A stretch of DNA of 64,000 nucleotides, from the NCBI RefSeq assembly GCF_029581395.1, contig NZ_CP121113.1:614501-678500 (forward strand). The letters run 5' to 3'. Below the pieces are notes generated by a model. It had not been told where the DNA came from and did no database searches. It saw only the letters and a program-made list of their open reading frames with translations. Position numbers and translations under genes: made by a program. Below, piece by piece: positions 35,340 through 44,814 of this stretch; within the stretch, counting starts at the first letter, position 1; every line of letters begins with the position of its first letter. This stretch comes from Roseinatronobacter sp. S2 (GTDB lineage: Bacteria; Pseudomonadota; Alphaproteobacteria; Rhodobacterales; Rhodobacteraceae).

Positions 35340-36413
35340 ATGATGTCACATATGCCAGATACACGTCGCTTGGCCTTGCGCGCCACGGATATTGCCAAAT
35401 CCTTTGGTGATACACAGGTGTTGCGCAATATTGCCCTTGATCTTGAACCCGGCGAAGTGGTCGCACTGCTTGGCCCTTCCGGCTGCGGCAAGACCACATT
35501 GCTGCGCATTGCTGCAGGATTGTTAAGCGCCAGTTCCGGCCAGATGCAGATAGCAGGCACGCGCGTGGTCGATGGCAGCCGGTTCAACGCCCCACCAGAG
35601 GCGCGCGGCATTGGCATGGTGTTCCAGGATTACGCAATCTGGCCGCATCTGAGCGTGCTGGACAATGTGGCCTTTCCGCTGCGTATGCGCAAACTGGGCC
35701 GCACAGCCCGCGAAGACCGCGCAAAGCGCGCGCTGGACCGTGTGGGGCTGTTGCATCTTGCAGACCGTTTTCCCGGAACATTGTCAGGGGGCCAACAGCA
35801 GCGCGTGGCACTGGCCCGCGCGATTGTGGCCGAACCGCCGCTGGTGTTGTTTGATGAACCGCTGTCAAATCTGGACCGCGAATTGCGCGAAGGGTTGGCA
35901 CTGGAGATGGGCGCATTGCTGCGCGATCTGGGCTTGTCTGCCATCTATGTCACGCATGACCAATCCGAAGCCTTTACCATTGCCGACCGTGTCGCCGTCA
36001 TGCTGGGTGGTGAAATCGCGCAGATCGACACGCCAGAGCAGCTTTTTGCCGCCCCTTCATCGGTAGAGGTGGCGCAGTTTCTGAATATCGGCGCCCTGAT
36101 CGAAGGGCGGATGTGCAACGCGCGCGGCTTTACCTGCAACCGCGACCGGCTAAGCGTGCCTGTGCGTGTCGGGTCCGCACCCGAAGGGCCAGCGCGCATC
36201 TTGATCCCGCGCACCGCCATTCGACCGGATGCCCAAGGCGCGCTGATGGCGCAGGTTCTGCGCTGCCAGTTTCAGGGGGACCGCTATCTTCTGCATCTGG
36301 GCCTTGAGGGCGACACGACAAACCTTGTCTGCCCGACCGACCACGCTGTGGCTGTCCACAGTATGATCCCGCTTGCGATTGATGCCGATCGCCTGCGCCT
36401 TTTCCCGCATTAA
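35340..36413 (+). CDS. Fbp/Pot-type ABC transporter ATP-binding protein
   Basis: A 357-residue ATPase: Walker A GPSGCGKTT (about residue 45), Q-loop GMVFQDYAIWPHLSVLDNV, signature LSGGQQQRVALARAI, Walker B LVLFDEPLSNLDRELRE, His loop VTHDQSEAF, and a C-terminal TOBE-like domain (about 270-355). This composition is that of iron(III) (FbpC), spermidine or phosphonate importers. The start may be 35340 or ATG 35352. The next gene, a receptor, starts 25 bases after its stop. Confidence 0.9.
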   Translation: MMSHMPDTRRLALRATDIAKSFGDTQVLRNIALDLEPGEVVALLGPSGCGKTTLLRIAAGLLSASSGQMQIAGTRVVDGSRFNAPPEARGIGMVFQDYAIWPHLSVLDNVAFPLRMRKLGRTAREDRAKRALDRVGLLHLADRFPGTLSGGQQQRVALARAIVAEPPLVLFDEPLSNLDRELREGLALEMGALLRDLGLSAIYVTHDQSEAFTIADRVAVMLGGEIAQIDTPEQLFAAPSSVEVAQFLNIGALIEGRMCNARGFTCNRDRLSVPVRVGSAPEGPARILIPRTAIRPDAQGALMAQVLRCQFQGDRYLLHLGLEGDTTNLVCPTDHAVAVHSMIPLAIDADRLRLFPH

Positions 36414-36438
36414 CTATCTTCACAAAGGACTGCTTTTC

Positions 36439-37398
36439 ATGCTTCGCACAACTGCACTTGCCGCCTCTATCGGCCTTTTGGGCACCATGGCCCATGCCGA
36501 TACACTGACCTTCTACACCGCTGGCCCCGGCGGGCTGGCCGATGCGCTGGCCGAAGCCTTTGAGGCAGAAACGGGAATTACCGTGAATGTGTTTCAGGCC
36601 AGCACTGGTCAGGTCATGGCACGGCTGGAAGCCGAAGAGGCCAACCCGCAGGCCGATGTCGTGGTGTCGGCAAGCTGGGGGTCGGCGGAAGAAATGCACG
36701 CACGCGGCCTGTTGATGGAATACACATCTGCACATGCTGAAACGGTTCCTGATTTCCTGAAGCACAGCCATTATGCCGCGCAGGGTGTTTCCGCGCTGGC
36801 GATGGTCTGGAACAGCCAAAGCGACGTTCCGCGCCCCGAAGAATGGTCCGACCTGACTGATGAGGTGTATCGCGACCTGGTCACCATGCCGGACCCGTCG
36901 CAATCGGGCGCGGCCTTCGATCTGGTTGCGGGCCTTGAGGCCGCGATGGGGGACGACGCATGGGACTTGCTGGCCGCGCTGGCAGATAACGACATGATCG
37001 TGCCCGGCCCCAATGCGGCAGCGCTTAATCCGGTATTGCAAGGGGCCAAGGCCGTGGTTTTCGGAGCGGTGGATTACATCAGCTACGGGCAGGCGGCATC
37101 AGGTGAGTCGATAGAAGTTATCTCGCCCGCCAGTGGCACCGTGATCGCGCCGCGCCCGATGATGATCCTTGAATCGACTGCGAATGCGGACAGCGCCAGG
37201 GCATTTGTCGATTTCGTGTTGTCAGACGCCGGACAGGCCCTTGTTGCGCAAACATATCTGATGCCCGCGCGCACAGATGTTGAAGGGCTGCGTCCGGGTA
37301 TCAATGACCTGACCATTATTGATGTTGATGCGGATGCCGCCACCGCGCGCCGCGACGAAATTATCGCACGCTTCAACGAAACCGTGATCAACCGCTGA
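36439..37398 (+). CDS. ABC transporter extracellular solute-binding protein (iron(III)/FbpA-like family)
   Basis: A 319-residue periplasmic receptor with a short signal peptide (residues 1-20, ending TMAHA), followed by TLTFYTAGPGGLADALAEAF, typical of family 1/FbpA receptors. A Tyr pair in VDYISYGQ occupies the region where iron-binding FbpA proteins carry ligand tyrosines, but it is not the adjacent Tyr-Tyr, so iron is only one possibility; phosphonate or polyamine is another. AAAGGA precedes the ATG. A hairpin follows the stop. Confidence 0.85.
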   Translation: MLRTTALAASIGLLGTMAHADTLTFYTAGPGGLADALAEAFEAETGITVNVFQASTGQVMARLEAEEANPQADVVVSASWGSAEEMHARGLLMEYTSAHAETVPDFLKHSHYAAQGVSALAMVWNSQSDVPRPEEWSDLTDEVYRDLVTMPDPSQSGAAFDLVAGLEAAMGDDAWDLLAALADNDMIVPGPNAAALNPVLQGAKAVVFGAVDYISYGQAASGESIEVISPASGTVIAPRPMMILESTANADSARAFVDFVLSDAGQALVAQTYLMPARTDVEGLRPGINDLTIIDVDADAATARRDEIIARFNETVINR

Positions 37399-37417
37399 TC
37401 TGACAAGACTGCGGCGT

Positions 37418-37444
37418 ATGGCCCCTGCCGTGTTCGGGGGCCAT
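37418..37444 (+). terminator. Hairpin between receptor and permease genes
   Basis: ATGGCCCC / GGGGCCAT stem with an 11-base loop, beginning 20 bases after the receptor stop. It ends two bases before the GTG at 37447, so it could also affect translation of the permease. No T-run follows. Confidence 0.55.
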
Positions 37445-37446
37445 GC

Positions 37447-39144
37447 GTGTTCAAGCGAAAGCCCTTGCCCATGTTGCGCGCGCAATCTGTTCTGACCACC
37501 CTGGCCGCAGTTGCGCTGCTGGTCCTTGTGGGCCTGCCGGTGGTGTTTATCCTGCTGCAAGCCGTGTTTCCCGATTTCGCGCGCGGATCATTTGCGGGGG
37601 CATTTTCGAAACTTGCCATTCTGACCGAAAATGACCGCCTGCTGATGCAGGCGCGCAATACGCTGATGCTGGCCTTTTCGGTGATGTTCGGGTGTCTGGT
37701 CTTTGGTCTGCCTGTTGGTGTGCTGCGCGGGCTGTTTCATGTGCCGGGTGCGCGCATCTGGGATGTGGTGTTTCTGATCCCGTTTCTGATTCCGCCCTTC
37801 ATTGCGGCCATCGCGTGGATGATGACGCTGCAACCGCGCGGCTATCTGTTCCAGTTGCTGGGGTTTGATCTGGGGGGCTTTTTGTTCAGCTTTACAGGTG
37901 TGGCGTTCGTCATGACGCTGAACCTGTTTCCACTGGTCTATTTTGCGGTATCGCGCGCGCTGGAAATGGTGGGCGGGCGCTTTGCATCTGCCGCGCGGGT
38001 GCATGGCGCGCGGCCGGTTCAGGCGTTTTTCCTGATTACGCTGCCCCTGTCGATACCGGCGATTGCTGCCAGCCTGCTGATCGTTTTCGCCATGTCGATC
38101 GAGGAATTCGGAACCCCCGCCGCACTGGCCGCGCGCACAGGGTTTGATGTGCTGGTTACGGGCATTTATACGCGGTTGTCAGACTGGCCTATCGACATGT
38201 CAGGTGCAGCACTTGGGTCAACCATGCTGATGGCCATGGTGCTGGCGGCGTTTGCCTTGCAGAACTGGATCGCGACACGCCGGTCCTATATCAGCCAGAC
38301 GGGCAAACCTGCCGATCTGGAAAAAACCGATCTGGGGGCCTGGCGCTGGCCGGTGATTGGGGTGTTTTCACTGGTGGCGCTGATTGGCGTGGTGATCCCG
38401 CTGGCGGCAATTGCTGTGACGTCACTTACCGGCACGATTTCGGGGGGGCTTGCGTGGTCCAACCTTGATACGCGCCATTATGTGCCCCTTTTCCAGAAAG
38501 GCAGCCGCGCCACACAGGCCCTTATAACAAGCGGCTGGCTGGCCGTGGTGACCGCATTTGCCACTGCGGTGATTGGCGGGTTGGTCGCGTATATCGTGGT
38601 GCGCGGCACCGGGCGGGGGCGGGCCATCATGGACGGGCTGTCGGTCCTGCCCAATGCAATCCCTGCGATTGTGCTGGCGGTGGGGATCATCCTTGCATGG
38701 AATTCGCCGTTTCTGCCGCTTACACTGTATGGCACGGCGGGCATTTTGCTGATTGCCTATATCGGTATCCTGCTGCCCTATCCGATCCGCTATGCGGTGG
38801 CGCGGCTGCGCCAGATTTCAGGCTCGCTTGATGATGCGGCGCGTGTGGCTGGCGCAACGCAGATGGGCAGTTTGCGTCACATCACCCTGCCGCTGATGGC
38901 ACCGTCACTGATTGCGGCGATGATGCTTGTCTTTGCCATTGCATCGCGTGAATTGGTGGCGTCTATCATGCTGGCCCCGGCGGGGCTGCGCACTGTGGGA
39001 ACTTTTGTCTTCGCGCAGTTCGAGCAAGGCTCTGTTCAGACAGGCATGGCGATGAGCATGGTTGCGATCACCATCACCTCGGGTATCTTGCTGGTGGTCA
39101 ACCTGTGGCTTGCGCGACAGGGAAGCAGCGCATTTTCCGGCTGA
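37447..39144 (+). CDS. Fbp-type ABC transporter permease with two fused transmembrane domains
   Basis: A 565-residue permease with about 12 membrane segments in two homologous halves, each with its EAA-type loop (ASAARVHGARPVQAFFLITLP in the first half; DDAARVAGATQMGSLRHITLP in the second). This fused layout is standard for FbpB-like iron(III) and related importers. The start may be GTG 37447 or ATG 37471; the hairpin adjoining the GTG makes the ATG worth considering. It completes the three-gene importer. Confidence 0.9.
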   Translation: MFKRKPLPMLRAQSVLTTLAAVALLVLVGLPVVFILLQAVFPDFARGSFAGAFSKLAILTENDRLLMQARNTLMLAFSVMFGCLVFGLPVGVLRGLFHVPGARIWDVVFLIPFLIPPFIAAIAWMMTLQPRGYLFQLLGFDLGGFLFSFTGVAFVMTLNLFPLVYFAVSRALEMVGGRFASAARVHGARPVQAFFLITLPLSIPAIAASLLIVFAMSIEEFGTPAALAARTGFDVLVTGIYTRLSDWPIDMSGAALGSTMLMAMVLAAFALQNWIATRRSYISQTGKPADLEKTDLGAWRWPVIGVFSLVALIGVVIPLAAIAVTSLTGTISGGLAWSNLDTRHYVPLFQKGSRATQALITSGWLAVVTAFATAVIGGLVAYIVVRGTGRGRAIMDGLSVLPNAIPAIVLAVGIILAWNSPFLPLTLYGTAGILLIAYIGILLPYPIRYAVARLRQISGSLDDAARVAGATQMGSLRHITLPLMAPSLIAAMMLVFAIASRELVASIMLAPAGLRTVGTFVFAQFEQGSVQTGMAMSMVAITITSGILLVVNLWLARQGSSAFSG

Positions 39145-39307
39145 AGGTCTGCGCGCGCCCTCGCATGTGGGGCATTTGAAAAAGAGGATAGACTTGTCCG
39201 GTCCAAAATTGCAATAAATGCAAAATCATACAGCTTTTCAATATGTCAGCGCGCGGCTGAAACGCCGCAGACATGTTGTCCAGGCGACAGATGAAAGGAC
39301 AACCGGC

Positions 39308-40795
39308 ATGGGCTATATACTGGCGCTTGATCAGGGCACGACATCCAGCCGCGGCATCGTGTTTGATGCGCAAATGCGGATTGCGGCCATCGCGCAGGAA
39401 GAATTCCCGCAGCATTACCCCGCATCCGGCTGGGTGGAACATGATCCGTCGGATCTGTGGGCGACCACGGCGGCAACGGCCCGTTCGGCGATTGAAAAGG
39501 CGGGACTGCATGCCAGTGATATTGCCGCCATCGGCATCACCAACCAGCGCGAAACGACCCTGATCTGGGACCGCAAGACCGGCAAGCCCATTCATAACGC
39601 CATTGTCTGGCAGGACCGCCGCACCGCCGATTTCTGTGCGCAACTGCGCGCAGACGGGCATGAGCAGATGATCACGGCCCGCACAGGGCTGCTGGCCGAC
39701 CCCTATTTTTCCGCAACCAAGGTCAAGTATATTCTTGATCACGTTGACGGGTCGCGCGAACGGGCACGCAAGGGCGAGCTGGCCTTTGGCACGGTGGACA
39801 GCTGGCTTATCTGGAACCTGACCGGCGGGCGCGTGCATGCGACCGATGCCACGAATGCCGCGCGCACCATGCTTTATGACATCCACAAGGGCCGCTGGAG
39901 TCGCACCATCTGCGGCCTGCTGGATATTCCTATGGAATTGCTGCCCGATGTGCGCGATTGCGCGGCGGATTTCGGCACCACGCGCGCCGATCTGTTCGGG
40001 CGCGAAATCCCCATCCTCGGGGTTGCAGGTGACCAGCAGGCCGCGACAATCGGGCAGGCGTGTTTCAGCCCTGGCATGCTGAAATCCACCTATGGAACGG
40101 GCTGCTTTGCGGTGCTGAACACGGGCAAAACGCCGGTGGCGTCCAGCAACAAACTGCTGACGACCATTGCCTACCAACTGGACGGAACGCCCACCTACGC
40201 GCTGGAAGGGTCCATTTTCATTGCGGGCGCTGTGGTGCAATGGCTGCGTGACGGGATCAAGATTATCCGCGCCGCCCCTGAAACCCAAGGACTGGCCGAG
40301 CAGGCAGACCCAAGCCAGGACCTGATCCTTGTGCCCGCCTTCGTGGGGCTTGGTGCACCCTACTGGAAGCCCGAAGTGCGCGGGGCCATATTCGGCCTGA
40401 CGCGCAATTCCGGCCCTGCGGAATTTGCCCGCGCGGCGCTGGAATCGGTGGGCTACCAGACCCGCGATTTGCTGGAAGCGATGCAGGCCGATTGGGCGCG
40501 CGACGGCGCGCAGCCGGTTTTGCGCGTGGATGGCGGCATGGCTGCAAATGATTATGCGATGCAGTTCCTGTCCGATATTATCGGCGCACCCGTTGACCGA
40601 CCGCAGGTGCTGGAAACCACAGCGCTGGGGGCTGCATGGCTGGCAGGCATGCGCGCGGGCGTCTGGCCGGATATGGACGAATTCGCCAAGGGCTGGGCGG
40701 TTGAACGCCAGTTCGCCCCGCAGATGAGTGAGGGGCCGCGCAAGGCGCGCTATGACCGCTGGACACGGTCGGTCAATGCCGTGTTGGGGGTGTGA
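39308..40795 (+). CDS. glpK: Glycerol kinase
   Basis: ATP-dependent phosphorylation of glycerol to sn-glycerol 3-phosphate. The 495-residue product is full length for the FGGY family: N-terminal [40 protein letters not shown], and the second-domain [14 protein letters not shown] and [20 protein letters not shown]. The ATG at 39308 follows AAAGGA; the frame is open upstream from 39218 without homology. No other glp gene is near. The 163-base gap upstream is AT-rich enough to hold its own promoter. Confidence 0.96.
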   Translation: MGYILALDQGTTSSRGIVFDAQMRIAAIAQEEFPQHYPASGWVEHDPSDLWATTAATARSAIEKAGLHASDIAAIGITNQRETTLIWDRKTGKPIHNAIVWQDRRTADFCAQLRADGHEQMITARTGLLADPYFSATKVKYILDHVDGSRERARKGELAFGTVDSWLIWNLTGGRVHATDATNAARTMLYDIHKGRWSRTICGLLDIPMELLPDVRDCAADFGTTRADLFGREIPILGVAGDQQAATIGQACFSPGMLKSTYGTGCFAVLNTGKTPVASSNKLLTTIAYQLDGTPTYALEGSIFIAGAVVQWLRDGIKIIRAAPETQGLAEQADPSQDLILVPAFVGLGAPYWKPEVRGAIFGLTRNSGPAEFARAALESVGYQTRDLLEAMQADWARDGAQPVLRVDGGMAANDYAMQFLSDIIGAPVDRPQVLETTALGAAWLAGMRAGVWPDMDEFAKGWAVERQFAPQMSEGPRKARYDRWTRSVNAVLGV

Positions 40796-40880
40796 CAGCG
40801 CCCGCGCGCATGCAAAAACGTGACAGGGGGGCGTTTCCTGCTAGGTTTGCGTCATGACAAGACAGATCACAGGAAACCCC

Positions 40881-41474
40881 ATGCGAAAACTGCAATCCCA
40901 AGGCGTCCATCACATCACCATCATCGGGGCCGACCGGCAGACATCGATTGATTTCTGGGAAGGCGTGTTGGGGATGCCGTTTGTGTTCGACCAGCCCAAC
41001 CTTGACGCGCCGAATGAGGGGCATTTGTATTTTGACCCCGGCGACGGGCGATTGATCACCATCTTTACCAACGAGTCCCGCAAACCCGACCCGTCGCGCA
41101 CCCCCACAGGTATTGGCTGTGTGCATCATCTGGCCTTTGCCGTGTCCAAGGCCACGTTCAGTCAGGCCGTTGCGCGGCTGGATGAGCGCGGCATAACCCA
41201 TAGTGGTGTTAAGGATCGCGGGTTCATGGATTCCATCTATTTCAAGGACCCGCTTGGTCTGTTGATCGAACTGGCCAGCTACCGTTTTGAACCGCCCCAC
41301 GGCTTTACCCACGCCCAGGTGTTGCTGGAAGCGCATAAGATCAGGGTGGCGCGTGGCGAATATAATATTGCCGAAATCCATCTGGCGGATGCGATAGAAA
41401 ATCTGGCCACATATGGGCGCGAGTCGCTGTCGCAGGATCGCAGTGCGAAAGACCCTTACCGCTCTGGAATATGA
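40881..41474 (+). CDS. VOC superfamily (glyoxalase/dioxygenase-like) protein
   Basis: A 197-residue vicinal oxygen chelate protein: GVHHITIIGADRQTSIDFWE at the N-terminus, HHLAFAVSKATFSQAVARL at the start of the second module, and LLIELASYRFEPP with the C-terminal metal-ligand glutamate. The N-terminal His pair, second-module His and Glu are consistent with a metal site. Function (glyoxalase, ring cleavage or resistance) cannot be chosen. ATG 40881 follows AGGA; ATG 40854 is an alternative. Confidence 0.85.
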   Translation: MRKLQSQGVHHITIIGADRQTSIDFWEGVLGMPFVFDQPNLDAPNEGHLYFDPGDGRLITIFTNESRKPDPSRTPTGIGCVHHLAFAVSKATFSQAVARLDERGITHSGVKDRGFMDSIYFKDPLGLLIELASYRFEPPHGFTHAQVLLEAHKIRVARGEYNIAEIHLADAIENLATYGRESLSQDRSAKDPYRSGI

Positions 41475-41542
41475 CCGGATAAGGTGAAATGGTCTGGTGG
41501 GGTGATTGTTGCGCTATTACTGACATTGTGGCCATGGATGAA

Positions 41543-41715
41543 GCCCGCGCCAGCGGTGGGCCGGGGTCTGCCGATCCGGCGTTGGTGAAGTTCACTTTAT
41601 ACAGGCTGCATACTCCTGTGTTCAAAGGCTTGGCGTGTCGCTGGCCAAATCGGCAGGCCGCGGGACGGCCCACCGATGGCGCGGCGGGCTGCGCCCTTGA
41701 TTCCGCGCCTTGGGC
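41543..41715 (+). repeat. Dispersed intergenic repeat, copy 2
   Basis: 173 bases, about 90% identical to copy 3 by eye and clearly related to copy 1. Outer stem CGGTGGGCCG (41554-41563) / CGGCCCACCG (41666-41675), inner stem CTGCCGAT (41568-41575) / ATCGGCAG (41649-41656), and GTGAAGTTCAC palindrome in the loop. It lies between convergent VOC and GNAT genes; the remainder of the 300-base gap shows nothing else. Confidence 0.88.
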
Positions 41716-41774
41716 ATTCCACATGACCGCATAAGGCCAAAATCAGCCGTAGATTTTGCGCCGCGCAGGTGCAG

Positions 41775-42287
41775 TCACCCAGCCGGATGCCGCCAGATAT
41801 CCAGCGGGCCGAAATGCGGGTGCGGGTGCGTTCCGTCCGGTGTGCAACCCAATCGCTGCGCCAGCGCGCGGGATCGCAGGTTGTCTGGCGCAATCAGGCT
41901 GACAGCGGTTGTCCAGCCCAGATCGTCATAGGCATGTGCGCGGGTGGCGCACGCGGCCTCGACGGCGAACCCGTGCCCCTCAGTGGTGCCATCCCATAAC
42001 TGCCACGCGATTTCAGGTTCGGGCCAGCCTTCGGGGTAAAATGGCCCCGCCGCCCCGATCACCGCGCCGGTATCACGCCGGACCATCACAAACACCCCGA
42101 AGCCGCGCATATGCCAGTGGCCCAGCGTTGTGCAAAAGCGGTTCCATGCCAGTATCCGGTCGGGCTGACCGCCGGTGAACCGCGCGCGGTCTGACATGAA
42201 ATAGGCCGCAAACGCCGGAAAATCCTGCGCACAGGGCGCGCGCAGGATCAGGCGTTCGGTTTCCAGTTGCGGGGTGCCCGTCAGCAT
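41775..42287 (-). CDS. GNAT family N-acetyltransferase (RimJ/RimL-like)
   Basis: A 170-residue acetyltransferase. ETERLILRAPCAQDFPAFAAYF at the N-terminus is typical of the RimJ/RimL branch, and the acetyl-CoA region follows as VIGAAGPFYPEGWPEPEIAW and GHGFAVEAACATRAHAYD, with NLRSRALAQRLGC in the C-terminal part. Target unknown. It starts five bases after the stop of the aldehyde dehydrogenase gene upstream, so it is the last gene of the metF-aldehyde dehydrogenase transcript. Confidence 0.9.
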   Translation of the reverse strand: MLTGTPQLETERLILRAPCAQDFPAFAAYFMSDRARFTGGQPDRILAWNRFCTTLGHWHMRGFGVFVMVRRDTGAVIGAAGPFYPEGWPEPEIAWQLWDGTTEGHGFAVEAACATRAHAYDDLGWTTAVSLIAPDNLRSRALAQRLGCTPDGTHPHPHFGPLDIWRHPAG

Positions 42288-42292
42288 TGGCC

Positions 42293-43756
42293 CTAGCCTG
42301 CCATATGCACGGTTTTGACTTCCAGATAATTCTCCAGCCCTTCCGGCCCGCCTTCGCGGCCCATACCGGATTCGCGGTATCCGCCAAACGGGTGTTTGGG
42401 GTCCACGATCAGCCCGTTCACCGTCAGCCCACCCGTGCGCATGCGCCGCGCGAAGGCAAAGCCGCGTTCGGGGTCGCCCGAATAGACCGCGCCGTTCAAG
42501 CCGTAAGGCGTGGCATTGGCCTTGCGCGCGGCGTCATCTTCATCACTATAGCCGATGACGGACACGACAGGCCCGAAGATTTCTTCCTGCGCAATCGCCA
42601 TGTCGGGCGTCACATCGGTGAACACGGTGGGTTCGACATAGAACCCTTTGTCAAACCCGCGCGGGCGCCCGCCGCCACAGGCCAATGTTGCCCCGCCTGC
42701 GCGCCCCGCTGCAATATACCCCTCGACCCGTTCGCGTTGCCGGCCCATGGCCAACGGTCCCATCTGGGTGGCAGGGTCGGCTGGGTCGCCCAGTTTCAGT
42801 GCCTGAACGGCGGGCAGGAACATGTCCAGAAATTCGCGCTTGCGCGCTTCCGGCACCAGAAGGCGCGTCAGCGAAAAGCAGACCTGCCCTGTGATGGGCA
42901 TGGAATAGACCATCAGGCTGGGCATTGCCTTGGCGAAATCGGCATCCGGCAACAGCACTGCTGCGGATTTGCCGCCAAGTTCCAGCGACACCCGCGCCAG
43001 CCGGTCGGAACACACCCGCATGATATGCTTGCCCACAGCCGTTGATCCGGTGAAGGCCACCTTTTCGACATCGCGGTGACGGATCAGGTGGTCGCCCGCT
43101 TCGCGCCCTGCGGGCACAAGGTTGAACACCCCGCGCGGCAGGCCCGCCTGTTCAATACATTCGGCCAGAATATAGGCTTCCAGCGGGGTTTCCGGCGACG
43201 GTTTGGCCACCATGGTGCAGCCAGCGGCCAGCCCTGCTGCAATCTTGTAGGACAGCAGCACCATGGGCGCATTCCACGGTGAAATCGCCGCGCAAACGCC
43301 CACGGGTTCGCGCAACACGCGCACTTCGCCCCCGTCATCGCGGTGGCGGATATCGGTGAAGGCGTAGCTTTCGATCAGGTCCGCATAATGGTTGAACAGC
43401 GTTGCGTTCTGCGGCACCAGTTTGCGCGTCAGGCTGATGGGCGCGCCGACCTGCGTGGTCCACGCCCATGCAATTTCATCCAGCCGCGCGGTGATCAGGC
43501 TGCCCACGCGGCGCAAATAGCTTGCGCGTTCCTGCGCGGGCATGCGCGGCCATGGCCCATCATCGAAGGCACGGCGCGCGGCGGCAACAGCGCGGTCCAT
43601 ATCGGCGGCACTGGCTTCGGGGTAGCTGAACAGCAGCTTTTCGGTGACGGGCGAGATGACATCAAGCCTGCGGTCACCTTGCGGGGCGGTCCATTCTCCA
43701 TTGATGAAAAAGCTGTCCGGCGCTTTCACAATGCGCCCTTTGTCCAGTTTAACCAT
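42293..43756 (-). CDS. NAD(P)-dependent aldehyde dehydrogenase
   Basis: A 487-residue aldehyde dehydrogenase superfamily enzyme. The coenzyme motif VEKVAFTGSTAVGKHIM, the general base glutamate in VSLELGGKSAAVLL and the catalytic cysteine in ITGQVCFSLTRLLVP are all present; EEIFGPVVSVIGY and the C-terminal HPFGGYRESGMGREGG are typical. It oxidises an aldehyde to an acid. Located between metF-like and GNAT genes in the same direction. Substrate unknown; one of two aldehyde dehydrogenases in the region. Confidence 0.93.
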   Translation of the reverse strand: MVKLDKGRIVKAPDSFFINGEWTAPQGDRRLDVISPVTEKLLFSYPEASAADMDRAVAAARRAFDDGPWPRMPAQERASYLRRVGSLITARLDEIAWAWTTQVGAPISLTRKLVPQNATLFNHYADLIESYAFTDIRHRDDGGEVRVLREPVGVCAAISPWNAPMVLLSYKIAAGLAAGCTMVAKPSPETPLEAYILAECIEQAGLPRGVFNLVPAGREAGDHLIRHRDVEKVAFTGSTAVGKHIMRVCSDRLARVSLELGGKSAAVLLPDADFAKAMPSLMVYSMPITGQVCFSLTRLLVPEARKREFLDMFLPAVQALKLGDPADPATQMGPLAMGRQRERVEGYIAAGRAGGATLACGGGRPRGFDKGFYVEPTVFTDVTPDMAIAQEEIFGPVVSVIGYSDEDDAARKANATPYGLNGAVYSGDPERGFAFARRMRTGGLTVNGLIVDPKHPFGGYRESGMGREGGPEGLENYLEVKTVHMAG

Positions 43757-43812
43757 CGGCTATTCCCCCCCCGTGTGGTGCTGTTCTATTGGCCAGACAT
43801 TTTGCGCGTTGC

Positions 43813-44706
43813 CTATCCTACGACGCGGCGCAACCGTCCGGCGTTTTGCTGTTGCGCCCATTCCGCGCAAGCCTTGATGCCCCCCAGCGGGAAGAAATGC
43901 ACCTGATCGGGCGTGTTTTCCGGTTGGCTGGCCTGCGCATCGCGCAATTCCTGCAACATCTGGTCGGGCGTGTAGGGCACCAGCAGTTTGCTCAGGTCGC
44001 GGGCACGTTTTTTCAGCACATTCAGCGACGGGCCAACACCGCAGGCAATGGCAAATTTGATCAGGGTCTGCAATTTCGCGGGTCCGGCAAGGCCCACATG
44101 AACGGGCAGGGTGATGTCTTGCGCGCGCAGACGCGCGATCCAGTCAAAGACGGGCTGCCCTTCAAAAGCGAACTGGGTGATGATGGCCATATCCACGCCA
44201 GTGTCGCGGGCATAGTGCTGTTTCCAGCGCAGGGCTGCATCGGTTTCGGCATGTCCGCCATCAGCGTCAATGTCGCGGTTGCCTTCGGGGTGGCCTGCGA
44301 CATGCAGACGGGTGTAGCCCGCATCCTGAAACGCGCCGGTTTGCAGCAGATCCATGGACGATGCGAATGCGCCCGCAGGTTTGGGAATGCCGCCTGCCAG
44401 CACCAGCGCCTGATCAACCCCCGCATCAGAGCGGTAGCGGTCAATCCAGTCCTTCAGCGTGGCCAGATCAGGGATGGAGCGCGCGGGAAAATGCGGCATG
44501 ACAGAAAAACCTTCATCATGCAGGCGTCGGGCGGTGTCGACCATGTCCTGAATGGGGGTGCCGTCAATATGCGCGATATAAACGCGTGTGCCTGCGGGCA
44601 GCAGTGCGCGGAAATCGGGCACTTTGGCGGCGGTGCGTGGCATCACCTCTATTGACCATCCCGCCAGAAGATCATCCGGCACGCCTGTTGTATGGTTGGT
44701 ATTCAC
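43813..44706 (-). CDS. Methylenetetrahydrofolate reductase-like protein
   Basis: A 297-residue FAD TIM-barrel protein resembling MetF: WSIEVMPRTAAKVPD carries the conserved N-terminal glutamate, HFPARSIPD and LVLAGGIPKPAG form the next strands, and HVAGHPEGNRDID and IITQFAFEGQPVFDWI follow. It probably interconverts methylene- and methyl-THF. Placed beside an aldehyde dehydrogenase and a GntR gene, it may serve a catabolic C1 or O-demethylation route rather than methionine synthesis (inference). The GTG at 44706 with GGGAGG upstream is chosen as start. Confidence 0.82.
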   Translation of the reverse strand: MNTNHTTGVPDDLLAGWSIEVMPRTAAKVPDFRALLPAGTRVYIAHIDGTPIQDMVDTARRLHDEGFSVMPHFPARSIPDLATLKDWIDRYRSDAGVDQALVLAGGIPKPAGAFASSMDLLQTGAFQDAGYTRLHVAGHPEGNRDIDADGGHAETDAALRWKQHYARDTGVDMAIITQFAFEGQPVFDWIARLRAQDITLPVHVGLAGPAKLQTLIKFAIACGVGPSLNVLKKRARDLSKLLVPYTPDQMLQELRDAQASQPENTPDQVHFFPLGGIKACAEWAQQQNAGRLRRVVG

Positions 44707-44739
44707 TATCGTTCCCTCCCCGCGATATATGCTTGATGA

Positions 44740-44808
44740 ATACATACATATAGTGAAATAGCAATAAAAATCAATTTTTGGCTATATATATAAGATTCAT
44801 GTATACAT
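44740..44808 (-). promoter_or_regulatory. Promoter region of metF-like operon with two ATGTAT(A/G)CAT-like sites
   Basis: The perfect palindrome ATGTATACAT lies at 44799-44808, directly followed by AAG; a one-off site, ATGTATGTAT on the minus strand, lies at 44740-44749. The stretch between is very AT-rich. Similar sites occur ahead of livK (54581-54590) and dctP (57604-57613). The FCD-type GntR product encoded next door is the likely binder. Confidence 0.5.
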
Positions 44809-44814
44809 AAGCAG

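Noticed and set aside
36130..37041. A 303-codon minus-strand open frame opposite the Fbp-type ATPase and receptor genes
   Set aside because: It is the antisense shadow of two well-supported genes and shows no domain.
39145..39307. A riboswitch or regulator site ahead of glpK
   Set aside because: I saw only AT-rich sequence and no conserved riboswitch core or clear palindrome.
41597..41893. Conserved peptides on the minus strand of the dispersed repeat (for example GAARRAIGGPSRGLPIW in copies 2 and 3)
   Set aside because: The likeness follows from DNA identity of the repeat. There is no ribosome-binding site or common start, and the frames run into neighbouring genes. The compensatory stem change supports a structural element, not a protein.
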